This document shows positions 9,344 to 17,773 of a stretch of 64,000 bases of DNA, piece after piece. Numbering within the stretch: position 1 is the stretch's first letter; each line of letters opens with the position of its first letter. Source of the stretch: Paenibacillus albicereus (lineage in GTDB: Bacteria > Bacillota > Bacilli > Paenibacillales > Paenibacillaceae); contig NZ_CP051428.1 of NCBI RefSeq assembly GCF_012676905.1, forward strand, positions 4,275,001-4,339,000, given 5' to 3'. The position numbers and the translations under genes were made by a program. The notes under the pieces are model-generated. The model made no database searches, was not told where the DNA came from, and saw nothing but the letters and a program-made list of their open reading frames with translations.

Positions 9344-9510
9344 AAGGTGAAGGACTGCGAGCGCTTCGTCTTGCGAGGCGCTTGGGCCGAGATGCAGGAC
9401 TGCGAGCGCTTCGTTTCGAGGCGCCTGGACCGAGGTGAAGGACTGCGAGCGCTTCATCTCGCGAGGCGCTTGGGCCGAGGTGAAGGACTGCGACGCTCCG
9501 TTTAGAGGCG
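9344..9510. repeat. 43-45-bp tandem repeat, about 3.5 units
   Basis: The motif AGGACTGCGAGCGCTTC recurs at 9351, 9396, 9439 and 9484 (the last copy diverges after AGGACTGCGA). Each unit also carries a GAGGCGCYTGGRCCGAG segment. The spacing of 45, 43 and 45 bp breaks any single reading frame, so the short ORFs here are unlikely to be genes. It belongs to the repeat-rich zone between the hypothetical gene and ypsA. Confidence 0.8.
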
Positions 9511-9634
9511 TTTTAGAGATCGACGCAAGTCATAGGGGGCCGGGGAATGCCGGGAGGATTGGAATGTCGGGATGACTGGAATACCGGGAGGCGAGCCTTT
9601 GTGCGGTTGGCGGAATGCCTGCTCCTTTCGCTGA

Positions 9635-10132
9635 ATGAAGGCAGTCCGGACTCCTTCAACGCTCGCCCGCCTGCTCTACTCTGCGAATGAAGGTAGTCCG
9701 GACCCCTTCAACGCTCTCCCGCCTGCTCTACTCTGCGAATGAAGGTAGTCCGGACTCCTTCAACGTTCGACTGCCTGCTCTACTCTCCCAATGAAGGCAG
9801 TCCGGACCCCTTCAACGATCGCCCACCTGCTCTACTTTGCGAATGAAGGCAGTCCGGACCCCTTCAACGCTCGCCCGCCTGCTCTACTCTCCCAATGAAG
9901 GCAGTCCGGACTCCTTCAACGCTCGCCTGCCTGCTCTACTCTCCCAATGAAGGTAGTCCGGACCCCTTCAACACTCGCCCGCCTGCTCTACTCTGCGAAT
10001 GAAGGCAGTCCGGACTCCTTTAACGCTCGCCCGCCTGCTCTACTCTCCGAATGAAGGCAGTCCGGACTCCTTCAACGCTCGCCCGCCTGCTCTACTCTCC
10101 CAATGAAGGCAGTCCGGACTCCTTCAACGCTC
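9635..10132. repeat. Ten-unit 52-bp tandem array with palindromic core (array 1)
   Basis: Units start at 9635, 9687, 9739, 9791, 9843, 9895, 9947, 9999, 10051 and 10103, an exact 52-bp period; the last unit is partial. Each has a 26-bp core beginning ATGAAGG and ending CCTTCAAC, in which TGAAGG and CCTTCA arms flank a central AGTCCGGACY, with one extra pyrimidine on the left. The other half of the unit is a conserved pyrimidine-rich spacer (CCGCCTGCTCTACTCT). The period of 52 bp equals about five turns of B-DNA. The same core recurs in an array at 42591 with a different spacer. Bases 9511-9634 between the arrays show no gene. Confidence 0.95.
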
Positions 10133-10292
10133 GGGAACGGGTCGCTATCAAAGTCAAAGTCTAAGTCGACTGACCTTTTGCGACGAGCACTGCCCGCAGG
10201 TTAACCATCTCTAAGCTACGAGTGCCGAGAGGGAGGACGCTTAAATAGCCGTAGCTTGCAACCAGGTAGACTAGTTGATCTTGAAAAATGAA

Positions 10293-10367
10293 AATCCAAG
10301 GCACATGACTGCCTTGGATTCGTAGATTCGGCCTGACATTCAACCTCCAAGGCAGAGAACTGCCTTG
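10293..10367. repeat. Two hairpin dyads 51 bp apart
   Basis: The first dyad is a perfect 11-bp stem (10293-10303 with 10310-10320). The second has a 7-bp stem (CAAGGCA 10348-10354 with TGCCTTG 10361-10367). Both close 6-nt loops and sit 51 bp apart. They lie downstream of ypsA on the minus strand and lack a T-tract, so they are not obvious terminators. From 10141 to 10292 I see only a weak dyad (AAGCTACG at 10211-10218 with CGTAGCTT at 10249-10256). Confidence 0.7.
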
Positions 10368-10403
10368 AATTCGCAGCGTCGACGGAACGGCGCAGCGCGT
10401 CCT

Positions 10404-10973
10404 CTAGTCGAACGCCGCGCTCCGCGCGTCGTCGGCGATGCTCTGCACCGTCTCCGCCGAAATCGTGAGCAGCGGATACTCGTCGCCCGCCTCCTGGCGC
10501 TTCAGCGCGCGCTCCTTGAAGTAGCGCGGACTGCCCTCGCCCATCTCCTCGTCGTAAAAGAGCAGCATGGCGTCGCTCTTGCGCACGAGCAGGCTGTCGC
10601 GGGCGGTCAGCTGCCAAACGCCCTCATACGGCTGCTTGCTGACGCTGGCATGGTGGTCCACCCGCCGCAGAAGCTCCTCGTAATACAGCTTGCGGTCGTC
10701 CTTCCACTTCTCGTCGACGTTCGCGTAGGCGGTCAGAATCGATATCTTGAGCTGCGGATAATCCCGCTTCAGCTCCAGCGCCGCTTCGACCGCCCACAGG
10801 TCGAAGCCGTAGCCTCCCGGCGACAGCAGCCACTCGAGGCCGTCCTCCAGCAGCGGCACGAGCCGGCTCGCCGCCGCCGCCTTGATGTAAGGGATCGCCT
10901 CATGCTTCTGGTTGAAAATGTTCAGCTCATGCGCCCGATACCCGGTCGCGAGCAGATTCACGATGCCGCCCAT
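10404..10973 (-). CDS. ypsA: YpsA-like SLOG-family protein (DUF1273)
   Basis: The 189 residues closely follow Bacillus YpsA: the TGYRAHELNIF opening, the GLEWLLSPGGYGFDLWAVEAAL segment and the KSDAMLLFYDEE segment. YpsA belongs to the SLOG/Rossmann superfamily and in Gram-positive bacteria is linked to cell division; its ligand is uncertain. The ATG at 10973 follows GAGGGGGC by about 8 nt; a GTG at codon 5 is the alternative. It ends the minus-strand run hesB-like, amidase, rmuC, ypsA, separated from rmuC by about 100 bp. Confidence 0.85.
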   Translation of the reverse strand: MGGIVNLLATGYRAHELNIFNQKHEAIPYIKAAAASRLVPLLEDGLEWLLSPGGYGFDLWAVEAALELKRDYPQLKISILTAYANVDEKWKDDRKLYYEELLRRVDHHASVSKQPYEGVWQLTARDSLLVRKSDAMLLFYDEEMGEGSPRYFKERALKRQEAGDEYPLLTISAETVQSIADDARSAAFD

Positions 10974-11075
10974 GCGCAGCGCCCCCTCATCTCCGGCCTG
11001 CCCGGGCGTCGGCTCATCGCCGGCCGCCAGCTGAACCTAGGCGGGCTGAACGCCGCAACCGCGGCATGCCGCCCG

Positions 11076-12404
11076 CTAATCACCGGCCGCCTCGAGCAGC
11101 AGATCCGGCGCTTCGCCGGCCGGCAGCTCCTGCACCTTGCGCAGCTTGCGCTCGATCGCGCGCGAACGCACCGAGGCGGCATCGATCGAATTGCTCGCCT
11201 CCTGCAGCTTCTTCTGCGTCTTGTCGAGCAGGTCGCCGAACTTGCCGAATTCCGTCTTGACCGCGCCGAGCACCTGCCACACCTCGCTCGAGCGCTGCTG
11301 GATCGCCAGCGTCTGGAAGCCCATCTGCAGGCTGTTGAGCAGCGCCGTGAGCGTCGTCGGACCGGCGATGACGACGCGATGCTCGCGCTGGACGTATTCC
11401 CACAGGCCCGGCCGCCGCAGCACCTCCGCGAACAGCCCTTCCACGGGAAGGAACATGATGCCGAAGTCGGTCGTGTTCGGCGGATCGAGATATTTGGCCT
11501 GGATGCTCTTGGCCTCCGCCTTGATGCGGGCGTCGAGCAGCTTGGAGCATTCGGCCGCTGCCGCGTGGTCGTCGGCGTCCAGCGCGTCGAGCAGCCGCTG
11601 GTAGTCCTCGATCGGGAACTTCGAGTCGATCGGCAGGTACAGCCACTGCTTGGGGTTGTGCTTGTCCGGGATGCGCACCGCGAACTCCACCCGCTCGCTG
11701 CTGCCGCGCCGCGTGGCGGCGTTGCGCTCGTACTGCTCCACGGTCAGCGTCTGCTCCAGCAGGTTGCCGAGCTGAATCTCGCCGAGCGTGCCGCGCGTCT
11801 TGACGTTCGTCAGCACCTTGCGCAAGTCGCCGACGCCGCTCGCCAGGCTCTTCATCTCGCCGAGCCCCTGATGCACGAGCTCCAGCCGGTCGCTGACGAG
11901 CTTGAACGACTCGCCGAGCCGCTGCTCCAGCGTCGCGTGCAGCTTCTCGTCCACGGTCGCGCGCATCTGCTCGAGCTTGCGTCCGTTGTCCTCCTGCAGC
12001 TGGCGCAGCTTCTCCTCCACCGTGCCGCGCACGAGCTCCAGCTTGGTCTCGCTGACGCGGGTCAGCTCGGAGAGCCGTTCGGAAAAGTGATCCAGCAGAT
12101 GCTTCTGCTGCTGGGCCATGTCGTTCATATTGGCCATGAGCATGCGGTTCGTCGCATTCAGCGCGGCGGCCAGCTCCTCGCGGCTCTGCCGGGCCGAGGC
12201 GGAAGCTTCCTGGCGCGCCTGCGCCGCCTGCTCCAAGCTCTCCCGGCGCAGCTCCGCCCGCAGCCGCTCCAGCTCCGCGCGCAGCTCGCGGAGGAGAGCC
12301 TCCTGCCCGCCCCGGCCGCTGTTCGGGCGCCGAAGCAGCAGCAGGGCGATGCCGGCCAGCACGAGCAGCTGCAGCGCCGCGATGAGGATCGTGTTCATAT
12401 CCAT
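11076..12404 (-). CDS. rmuC: RmuC-family DNA recombination protein
   Basis: A 442-residue RmuC homologue. An N-terminal membrane segment (about 5-25) and a long Ala/Arg/Glu-rich coiled coil (about 35-190) precede the nuclease-like RmuC domain, which contains the family signature LYLPIDSKFPIEDYQRL and the later stretch FLPVEGLFAEVLRR. RmuC limits inversion at short inverted repeats in E. coli and is predicted to be a nuclease of the restriction-endonuclease fold. The ATG at 12404 follows AAGGTAGG by 8 nt. It lies 42 bp after the amidase gene on the same strand. Confidence 0.92.
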   Translation of the reverse strand: MDMNTILIAALQLLVLAGIALLLLRRPNSGRGGQEALLRELRAELERLRAELRRESLEQAAQARQEASASARQSREELAAALNATNRMLMANMNDMAQQQKHLLDHFSERLSELTRVSETKLELVRGTVEEKLRQLQEDNGRKLEQMRATVDEKLHATLEQRLGESFKLVSDRLELVHQGLGEMKSLASGVGDLRKVLTNVKTRGTLGEIQLGNLLEQTLTVEQYERNAATRRGSSERVEFAVRIPDKHNPKQWLYLPIDSKFPIEDYQRLLDALDADDHAAAAECSKLLDARIKAEAKSIQAKYLDPPNTTDFGIMFLPVEGLFAEVLRRPGLWEYVQREHRVVIAGPTTLTALLNSLQMGFQTLAIQQRSSEVWQVLGAVKTEFGKFGDLLDKTQKKLQEASNSIDAASVRSRAIERKLRKVQELPAGEAPDLLLEAAGD

Positions 12405-12446
12405 CGGTCCGACCTACCTTCTGTAATCAGCCGCGCCGGACGGCGC

Positions 12447-13571
12447 TCAGCTGGACTTGCGGGCGAAATAATCCTGCAGCCCCTCGGCGATCGCCCTGGC
12501 CGCGGCCTTTTGGTAGGAAGCCGTACGGGTCTCCTTTTCGTCCGTGGCGTTGCTGAGGAAGCCGAGCTCCAGCAGGACGGCCGGCAAGCGGTTCTCCCGC
12601 AGCACGTGATAATCGCCGAAAGCGATACCGTTGCTGCGGAGGCTCAATCCTTGCAGCCGCTCCTCCACCGCATGAGCGAGCGGAGCGTCCTTGCTCTTGG
12701 AATAATAGAACACCAGCGTGCCCGACGCCTGGTTCTTGGCGGAATTGTAATGCACGCTCACGAACGCGTCGGCCGCCGCTGCGGCTGCCGTACGGACCCG
12801 TTCGGCCAGCGCCGGCTTCTCGCCGTCCTTGACGCGCGTCAGGACGACGCGCGCGCCGAGCGAGCGGAGCTCCTCGGCCAGCAGCTGGGACGTGCTGAGC
12901 GTAAGGTCCTTCTCCTCGGTGCCATGCGTCGTGCCGATCATGCCTGGGTCGTTGCCTCCGTGCCCCGGGTCGATGGCGATGAGCTTGCCTTGAAGGCTGC
13001 CGCGGGAAGAACCCGCCGTCGGACCGAGCCCGCTGCCGGAGCTGACCGCGACGCTGCCTCCGATGTACTGGCTGCTCATCCAGGCCGTCTGGCCGCTCTC
13101 GGTCGTGACGCGGGTCCAGCCGCCCTCTTGCTTCAGGACCTTGACGCGATCGCCGGTCGTCACGCTGCCGAGGATGCCATAGCCCGTTCCCGGGCCGCTC
13201 CGCAGCCGCACGCCGCTGCCGGAGATCGATTTCCAGCCGCTGTCCTTGGATGTGGAAGCCGTCGTTACGGACGCGCCGGAGCCAGACGAGCTGGCGGAGC
13301 CGGAAGCCGCCACCAGAAAATGCGCGGCCGCCCAGCCCTTCAGCCCGCCGCCGCTCAGCTTCGCCCAACCGTACTTCTCCTCCGTCACCTGCACCGTCGT
13401 TCCCTGCTTCAAATACCCCTTCAAAGCGGAGCCGCTGTCGGCATCCTCGCGCACGGCAAGCGAATTCGTGCCGACCTTGTAGCTCTTGCCGGCCGCCGTC
13501 GCCGCTTCCGCGCTCCAGAACGGAAGCGCGAGCAGCAGCGCCAGCAACGGCAGCGTCAGCCTGCGAATCAT
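12447..13571 (-). CDS. SH3b-domain N-acetylmuramoyl-L-alanine amidase
   Basis: A secreted cell-wall hydrolase of 374 residues. The signal peptide (MIRRLTLPLLALLLALPFW) is followed by two bacterial SH3 domains (around residues 28-85 and 105-170) and an Amidase_3 zinc domain with IDPGHGGNDPG, the SVHYNSA strand carrying the second Zn histidine, and LLELGFLSN near the catalytic glutamate. The domain cuts the bond between muramic acid and L-alanine. The ATG at 13571 is preceded by AAAGGAGGAG and overlaps the stop of the HesB-like gene by 4 bp (ATGA), indicating translational coupling; the frame is open for 33 more codons upstream, but these lie inside that gene. Confidence 0.93.
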   Translation of the reverse strand: MIRRLTLPLLALLLALPFWSAEAATAAGKSYKVGTNSLAVREDADSGSALKGYLKQGTTVQVTEEKYGWAKLSGGGLKGWAAAHFLVAASGSASSSGSGASVTTASTSKDSGWKSISGSGVRLRSGPGTGYGILGSVTTGDRVKVLKQEGGWTRVTTESGQTAWMSSQYIGGSVAVSSGSGLGPTAGSSRGSLQGKLIAIDPGHGGNDPGMIGTTHGTEEKDLTLSTSQLLAEELRSLGARVVLTRVKDGEKPALAERVRTAAAAAADAFVSVHYNSAKNQASGTLVFYYSKSKDAPLAHAVEERLQGLSLRSNGIAFGDYHVLRENRLPAVLLELGFLSNATDEKETRTASYQKAAARAIAEGLQDYFARKSS

Positions 13572-13882
13572 TCGGCTCCTCCTTTCATCCGAGCGTCCCG
13601 CACCTCGATCACCGCTTCGCGCTCCGCCTCGTCGTAGACGAGATGAAGCTCCTTGGCGTCGAGATACCACAGCTGGTCCTCCTCCATGAAGAACACGAGC
13701 CCTTCCCGCTCCTCCCGAAGGCCCGGTGAACGCGACTCGTCCTTCATGATGCCGAGCGACAGCCCCGGCTGCACGCTTCCGCAGCCTCCGAGCCGCACGA
13801 AGACGCGCAGCTGCTCCCCATCATCCAGGCCCAGCTCCCGCTTATACCAGCGAGCCGCTTCCGGCTCTACGACCAGTCTCAT
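13568..13882 (-). CDS. HesB/YneR-like protein
   Basis: A 104-residue HesB-like protein similar to Bacillus YneR: VRLGGCGSVQPGLSLGIMK and a C-terminal FFMEEDQLWYLDAKELHLVYD segment. Such proteins share the A-type Fe-S carrier fold but keep only one of the usual conserved cysteines, so cluster binding is doubtful. The ATG at 13882 follows GGAAGGAG by about 8 nt; a longer open frame upstream lacks similarity. It is the first gene of the minus-strand run continuing into the amidase. Confidence 0.85.
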   Translation of the reverse strand: MRLVVEPEAARWYKRELGLDDGEQLRVFVRLGGCGSVQPGLSLGIMKDESRSPGLREEREGLVFFMEEDQLWYLDAKELHLVYDEAEREAVIEVRDARMKGGAE

Positions 13883-14047
13883 GTCCCGTGCTCCTTCCTT
13901 ACCGCGCGGGGACTTGCCTCCCGTTTGCCCGGCAATCATGCTACTAGTATTTGCTAGATTCGAAGATAGTATAACAAAGGCGGACTTGCTAGAGCCAGCC
14001 GAAAGGCCGTCCATGAATAAACTCTCATCGAATGGCTCGGGAAGGAA

Positions 14048-14073
14048 AACCGTTCGCCCCTCTCGCGGGTCTA
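14048..14073 (+). promoter_or_regulatory. Possible ECF-type promoter ahead of the sigma factor
   Basis: AACC at 14048 and a GGTCTA element at 14068-14073, about 16 bp apart, resemble the AAC/GTC elements recognised by ECF sigma factors of Bacilli and would fit autoregulation. The match is short and AT-poor, so this is only a suggestion. Confidence 0.25.
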
Positions 14074-14139
14074 ATAGATAGGAGCCCCTGACTAACGGCA
14101 AGGGGCCGCCGAACGGGAAGCCCCGGATAAGGAGCGCTT

Positions 14140-14721
14140 ATGATTGCACTAGACTCGGAAGAAAAAAGGAAGCTCGCACGACGGGCCGCCGCCGGCGATG
14201 AGGAGGCCTTCCTCGCGGTGATGGATGCCGAGCGGCACCGGCTGCGGCGCATCGCCTCGGCCTGCCTGCCCGGAGAGCACGACGTGCTCGAAGCCGTGCA
14301 GGAAACGGTGTGCCGGGCCTGGCTCAAGCGTCGCGAGCTGAGTCACCCGGATCACATGGGCACCTGGCTGGTGCGTATCCTGCTGCGCGTCTGCGCCGAC
14401 GAGCTGAAGCGCAGCCGGAGGCAGCCGGCGCGCGCGGAAACGTCGGAGCTACTGGAGCGGCACAGCCAGGAGGCCGGCCCCCAGACGGACGAAGTCCAGG
14501 AGGCCGCTCTGCGGCTCGACTTGGCGGCGGTCGTCGATTCGCTGGAGCCGCCCTATCGGGATGTCGTGCGCATGAAATACCACCGCGACATGACGCTGGC
14601 CGAAATTGCCCGCGCGCTGGAGAAGCCGCCGGGCACGGTGAAGACGTGGCTGCACAAGGCGCTCGGACAGCTGCGCGGACAGCTGCAGGGCAAAGGAGAG
14701 GAGGGCAAGCATGGCGGATGA
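14140..14721 (+). CDS. ECF RNA polymerase sigma factor
   Basis: A 193-residue sigma-70 family protein of the extracytoplasmic-function type. Region 2 (about 10-90) includes VLEAVQETVCRAWLKR and the -10 recognition helix region. Region 4 (about 125-180) has the helix-turn-helix MTLAEIARALEKPPGTVKTW for -35 recognition. The stop codon overlaps the start of the next gene by 11 bp, the usual arrangement of a sigma factor with its membrane regulator, which would hold it inactive until an envelope signal arrives. Confidence 0.92.
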   Translation: MIALDSEEKRKLARRAAAGDEEAFLAVMDAERHRLRRIASACLPGEHDVLEAVQETVCRAWLKRRELSHPDHMGTWLVRILLRVCADELKRSRRQPARAETSELLERHSQEAGPQTDEVQEAALRLDLAAVVDSLEPPYRDVVRMKYHRDMTLAEIARALEKPPGTVKTWLHKALGQLRGQLQGKGEEGKHGG

Positions 14722-16444
14722 TGGAAGGGCTAGAGGCCGAAAAGCGGAAGAACAAGAGGCTGTCGGGCAAAAGCCGATGGAGGCGGGCGACTCGACCAGG
14801 GGCGACAAATGGAGCGAACGGATGACCGTCGCAAATCTAAAGGAGCCCGCAGCGGGCGAACGGCTGACTGGAGCCGGGTCGGCGGTGTCTGCGGCGGGCG
14901 GCGAGCTTCGGACTGGAGCCGGGTCGGCGCAGTCTGCGGCGCGCGGCGAGCTTCGGACTGCAGCCGGGTCGACGGAATCTGCGGCGGGCGAACGGCTGAC
15001 TGGAGCCGGGTCGGCGGTGTCTGCGGCGGGCGGCGAGCTTCGGACTGGAGCCGGGTCGGCGGTGTCTGCGGCGGGCGGCGAGCTTCGGACTGGAGCCGGG
15101 TCGGCGGTGTCCGCGGCGAGCGGGCCGATGCCGGGTTCGGAGCCGGCGGAGCTTGCAGCGGACGCGCGGCTGCATGCCGCGATCCGGGCGGGACTGGAGC
15201 GAGGCAAGCGCCGTTCCCGGCCGCGCCGCAGACGCCGGCTCGGGCTTGCCCTTGCGGCTGCGCTGGTCTCGCTGCTGGCCATGACCGCCGGAGCCGCCAA
15301 GGTCAGCCCGGCCTTCGCCGCCGCGCTGCGCAGCGTGCCGGCCCTCTCCGGTTTCTTGCGGCTGATCGGAGAAAGTCCCGCGCTGCTCAGCTCAATCGAC
15401 CGCGACCTGCTGCAGGTCGTCGGCCGCACCGCCGAAAAGGACGGCAAGCGGCTGACCGTCGAGGCGCTCGTCGCGGATGAGCGGCGGCTGGTCGTGTTCT
15501 ACCGGACGAACTTGCGGATGGAAGGGCTTGAGCCGACTCGGCTCGACGTCAAGGATGCGCAAGGCAAGCTGATCTCGGCTTCCTACGGCCATTTTTCCCC
15601 CGATGCGCAAGATGGGCCGGCAGACGAAGCCGGCGCCCGACCGGATATGATCGACGTGCAGATGAGCCCGGACGAGAGCCTGCCGGAGCGGGTCCTCATC
15701 GAGGCCGAGCAGGACGGCGTCGTGCTGCAGGTGCCGCTCGACATCGATCTGGGCAAGACGGCGGGCCTCGTGCGCGAGTTCCCCATGAATCGGACGCTGG
15801 AAGTCGACGGACAGAAGCTGACCGTCGTTTCGGCCCGCCAGACGCCGCTGCAGCTGGAGCTGCGGCTGCACAAGGATTCCGCCAATACGATGGATATTCG
15901 TAATTTGCTGAATCTCCGCCTGACGGACGAATCCGGGCGCGAGTGGCGCAGCACCGGCGGCTTTCTCGGCGACGAGCCGGTCCTGTTCTATCAGAACGGC
16001 TACTTCCAGAAGCCGAAGTCGCTGACGCTGCGGGCGGACGGCTTCGTGATGTTCGCCAAGGGACAGAAGATCGTCGTCGACTCGGAAAAGCGCCTCGTGC
16101 TGAAAGCGCCGGACGATCGGCTCTCGCTGACAGCGCCGGAGACGTCGCTTCATCACGGACAGCTCGACGTGTCCAACGTGCTCGCCTTCCGCCTTTCGGG
16201 CCTCGATGAGCGGGAGAGCAAATACGGGTACAATCTCGTTTCCAGCACGTTCACGGACGGGTCCGGGAAGAAATGGGAGGAGGTTGGCACGGATCGTATG
16301 ATTCGCTCGTCCATGACGTCCGAAGGCCAGACTTATTATGTAAAGCTTCCGGCGAAGAAGCTCCCGCAGCCGCTCACCTTTGACGTGGAGGGCTACCCGG
16401 GCTACGCGCTGCATCCGATCGAGCTGGAGATGCGTCCGGAGTGA
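14711..16444 (+). CDS. DUF4179-type membrane protein, probable anti-sigma factor
   Basis: A 577-residue protein with a long cytoplasmic-side N-terminus, a single membrane segment (about 176-196, LALAAALVSLLAMTAGAA) after an Arg-rich stretch, and a large extracellular part. The region after the membrane segment (APALSGFLRLIGESPALL-like context, then VVGRTAEKDGKRLTVEAL) is typical of DUF4179 proteins that pair with ECF sigma factors in Paenibacillaceae. Residues about 49-137 are a 14-15-residue tandem repeat with no known role. ATG 14711 overlaps the sigma gene, suggesting coupled translation and binding of that sigma factor, an inference from context. Confidence 0.8.
   Translation: MADDGRARGRKAEEQEAVGQKPMEAGDSTRGDKWSERMTVANLKEPAAGERLTGAGSAVSAAGGELRTGAGSAQSAARGELRTAAGSTESAAGERLTGAGSAVSAAGGELRTGAGSAVSAAGGELRTGAGSAVSAASGPMPGSEPAELAADARLHAAIRAGLERGKRRSRPRRRRRLGLALAAALVSLLAMTAGAAKVSPAFAAALRSVPALSGFLRLIGESPALLSSIDRDLLQVVGRTAEKDGKRLTVEALVADERRLVVFYRTNLRMEGLEPTRLDVKDAQGKLISASYGHFSPDAQDGPADEAGARPDMIDVQMSPDESLPERVLIEAEQDGVVLQVPLDIDLGKTAGLVREFPMNRTLEVDGQKLTVVSARQTPLQLELRLHKDSANTMDIRNLLNLRLTDESGREWRSTGGFLGDEPVLFYQNGYFQKPKSLTLRADGFVMFAKGQKIVVDSEKRLVLKAPDDRLSLTAPETSLHHGQLDVSNVLAFRLSGLDERESKYGYNLVSSTFTDGSGKKWEEVGTDRMIRSSMTSEGQTYYVKLPAKKLPQPLTFDVEGYPGYALHPIELEMRPE
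14857..15123 (+). repeat. Intragenic 42/45-bp tandem repeat
   Basis: Six near-identical units inside the anti-sigma-like gene encode variants of GELRTGAGSAVSAAG. Two units are one codon shorter (GERL instead of GGELR). All units are multiples of 3 bp, so copy-number change would lengthen or shorten the N-terminal cytoplasmic segment without breaking the frame. Confidence 0.9.
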
Positions 16445-16469
16445 GCAAGTCCAGGAAAAAGAACGCTTA

Positions 16470-16507
16470 AAAAACGAAACCCGCCGGAACGGTGTCCGAC
16501 GGGTTTC
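16470..16507. terminator. Bidirectional terminator between convergent genes
   Basis: A 12-bp stem with one mismatch (16476-16487 with 16496-16507) closes an 8-nt loop. An A-run at 16468-16474 gives the minus-strand transcript of the ANT(6)-like gene a T-tract; the plus-strand anti-sigma gene ends just upstream at 16444. Confidence 0.8.
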
Positions 16508-16588
16508 TTGGCGCGCTCTCGGTGCCGTTTGATTGCTGCGTATGGCGCATCAAGAGGTCAGATTCCGCTCGTCGCGCCAGGGTCCGCT

Positions 16589-17458
16589 TCAAAACCGCGT
16601 CGCATCTGCGGGGAGCGACTGCACCTGGCGCAAGTAGGACGTCATGCGCTCGTCCTCCTCCGCCGGATAGCGGCAGCCGAGCCGGGTCGCCACTTGTTCT
16701 CCTGAGCGCCGGAACAAGCCGACCGCCGCGAAAAGCGATTCCCAAACTTCCTCCTCGCTGCCGCCAGGAAAGGTCTGCAGCAGTCCTTCCCATTCGTCGA
16801 CCTCCAGCCACCGCCGGATCCGCTTGCGGTTCTTGCCGACGCTGACGGAGAAGCCTGTCCGATAGCCGACCTGCCACTCCAGCATCTGCAGCAGCATCGG
16901 CCGCAGGATGCCGTTCAGATGGTCCATCGCGAACAGGATTTCCCGCCGCCATAGCCCTTTGGCGACGTAGGTCGAGACCATCCAGAATTCATTGCGGCAG
17001 TCGTGGAACGAAGCCTCGCTCGGCGGACGCACCCGGTACTCCTCGTCTGTAGGCGGCTGGACGTCCGTCAGCAGGCCGTCCTTGTCGAGCAGCACCTGCA
17101 GCAGCTTGTCCTCCTCCGAATACGCTTGCGCCTCCTCCAGCGGAATGAGCGTCAGGTCGAGCTTGTTGCCGTCCTCGAACAAGATCAGGTACGAGAAACG
17201 GTCGCCCAGCTCCGCCGGGAACAGCTCCATCGACTCCGGCGTCTGAAGCCATAGCCGCGATCCGAAGCAATCGATCCAGTCCGGATCGTTTCGGAAGGAA
17301 TCCATCTCCGAGACGAGATACGAAATGTCATAGTCCTGAAACAGATCCCGGGAAGCGTTCGAATCGGTCCGCGATCCTTCCAGCGTAACCGCCCGAATCC
17401 TCTCGTCCCTCCTCGCGATATTCAGAAACAAGGCCATCATGTCCGCTTCTCCGCGCAT
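16589..17458 (-). CDS. Aminoglycoside 6-adenylyltransferase-like protein (AadK family)
   Basis: A 289-residue nucleotidyltransferase closely resembling Bacillus AadK: VTLEGSRTDSN near the N-terminus, FQDYDISY with the metal-binding aspartates, MELFPAELGDRFSYLILFEDGNKLDLTLIP, and a C-terminal helical domain. AadK transfers AMP to streptomycin; chromosomal homologues often have low or untested activity, so a resistance phenotype is not assured. ATG 17458 follows GGGAGG by 8 nt and matches the AadK N-terminus; codons upstream of it are open but dissimilar. Confidence 0.88.
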   Translation of the reverse strand: MRGEADMMALFLNIARRDERIRAVTLEGSRTDSNASRDLFQDYDISYLVSEMDSFRNDPDWIDCFGSRLWLQTPESMELFPAELGDRFSYLILFEDGNKLDLTLIPLEEAQAYSEEDKLLQVLLDKDGLLTDVQPPTDEEYRVRPPSEASFHDCRNEFWMVSTYVAKGLWRREILFAMDHLNGILRPMLLQMLEWQVGYRTGFSVSVGKNRKRIRRWLEVDEWEGLLQTFPGGSEEEVWESLFAAVGLFRRSGEQVATRLGCRYPAEEDERMTSYLRQVQSLPADATRF

Positions 17459-17773
17459 CGTCGCCGCCTCCCTCATCAAATCTCCCACTACGTGCGAGGT
17501 CGAACGGCTCCCCGCGCCGAGTCGCTTCCGCCTCGCTCGATCCGCTGCAGGCATCGCAGCCGAGCTGCGGCACCGCGCGCTGGCCGCCCCCGCATTCTCC
17601 CCCACCGCATGCAGCTTGGTCCCTTTGACAACTGCTCGCTCTCCGACGTCCCTCCCAAGCGGCCCTCTCTATCCTTTTCTTTTAAGTTAATCCAAGAAAA
17701 GTAAAGGAAGGAATGAGGGTCGCGGAGAACCATATAGAAACCGTAAAATCTCGTTCCGGAGAGGAGAAACCCG
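17459..17773. other. Divergent intergenic region, no gene seen
   Basis: About 315 bp between divergently read genes. A lone TTGACA at 17625-17630 has no partner -10 at proper distance, and the stretch near 17670-17720 is AT-richer than its surroundings and probably holds promoters, but I cannot place them with confidence. Confidence 0.4.

Noticed and set aside
9191-9457. 88-codon minus-strand frame through the 43-45-bp repeats
   Set aside because: Repeat-derived, with unit lengths that break the frame and no SD.
9635-10132. CRISPR array
   Set aside because: Repeat and spacer halves are both conserved within the array and no cas gene is near; it is a tandem repeat.
10365-13637. 1090-codon plus-strand frame opposite ypsA, rmuC and the amidase
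   Set aside because: Arg/Leu/His-rich shadow of three well-recognised minus-strand genes.
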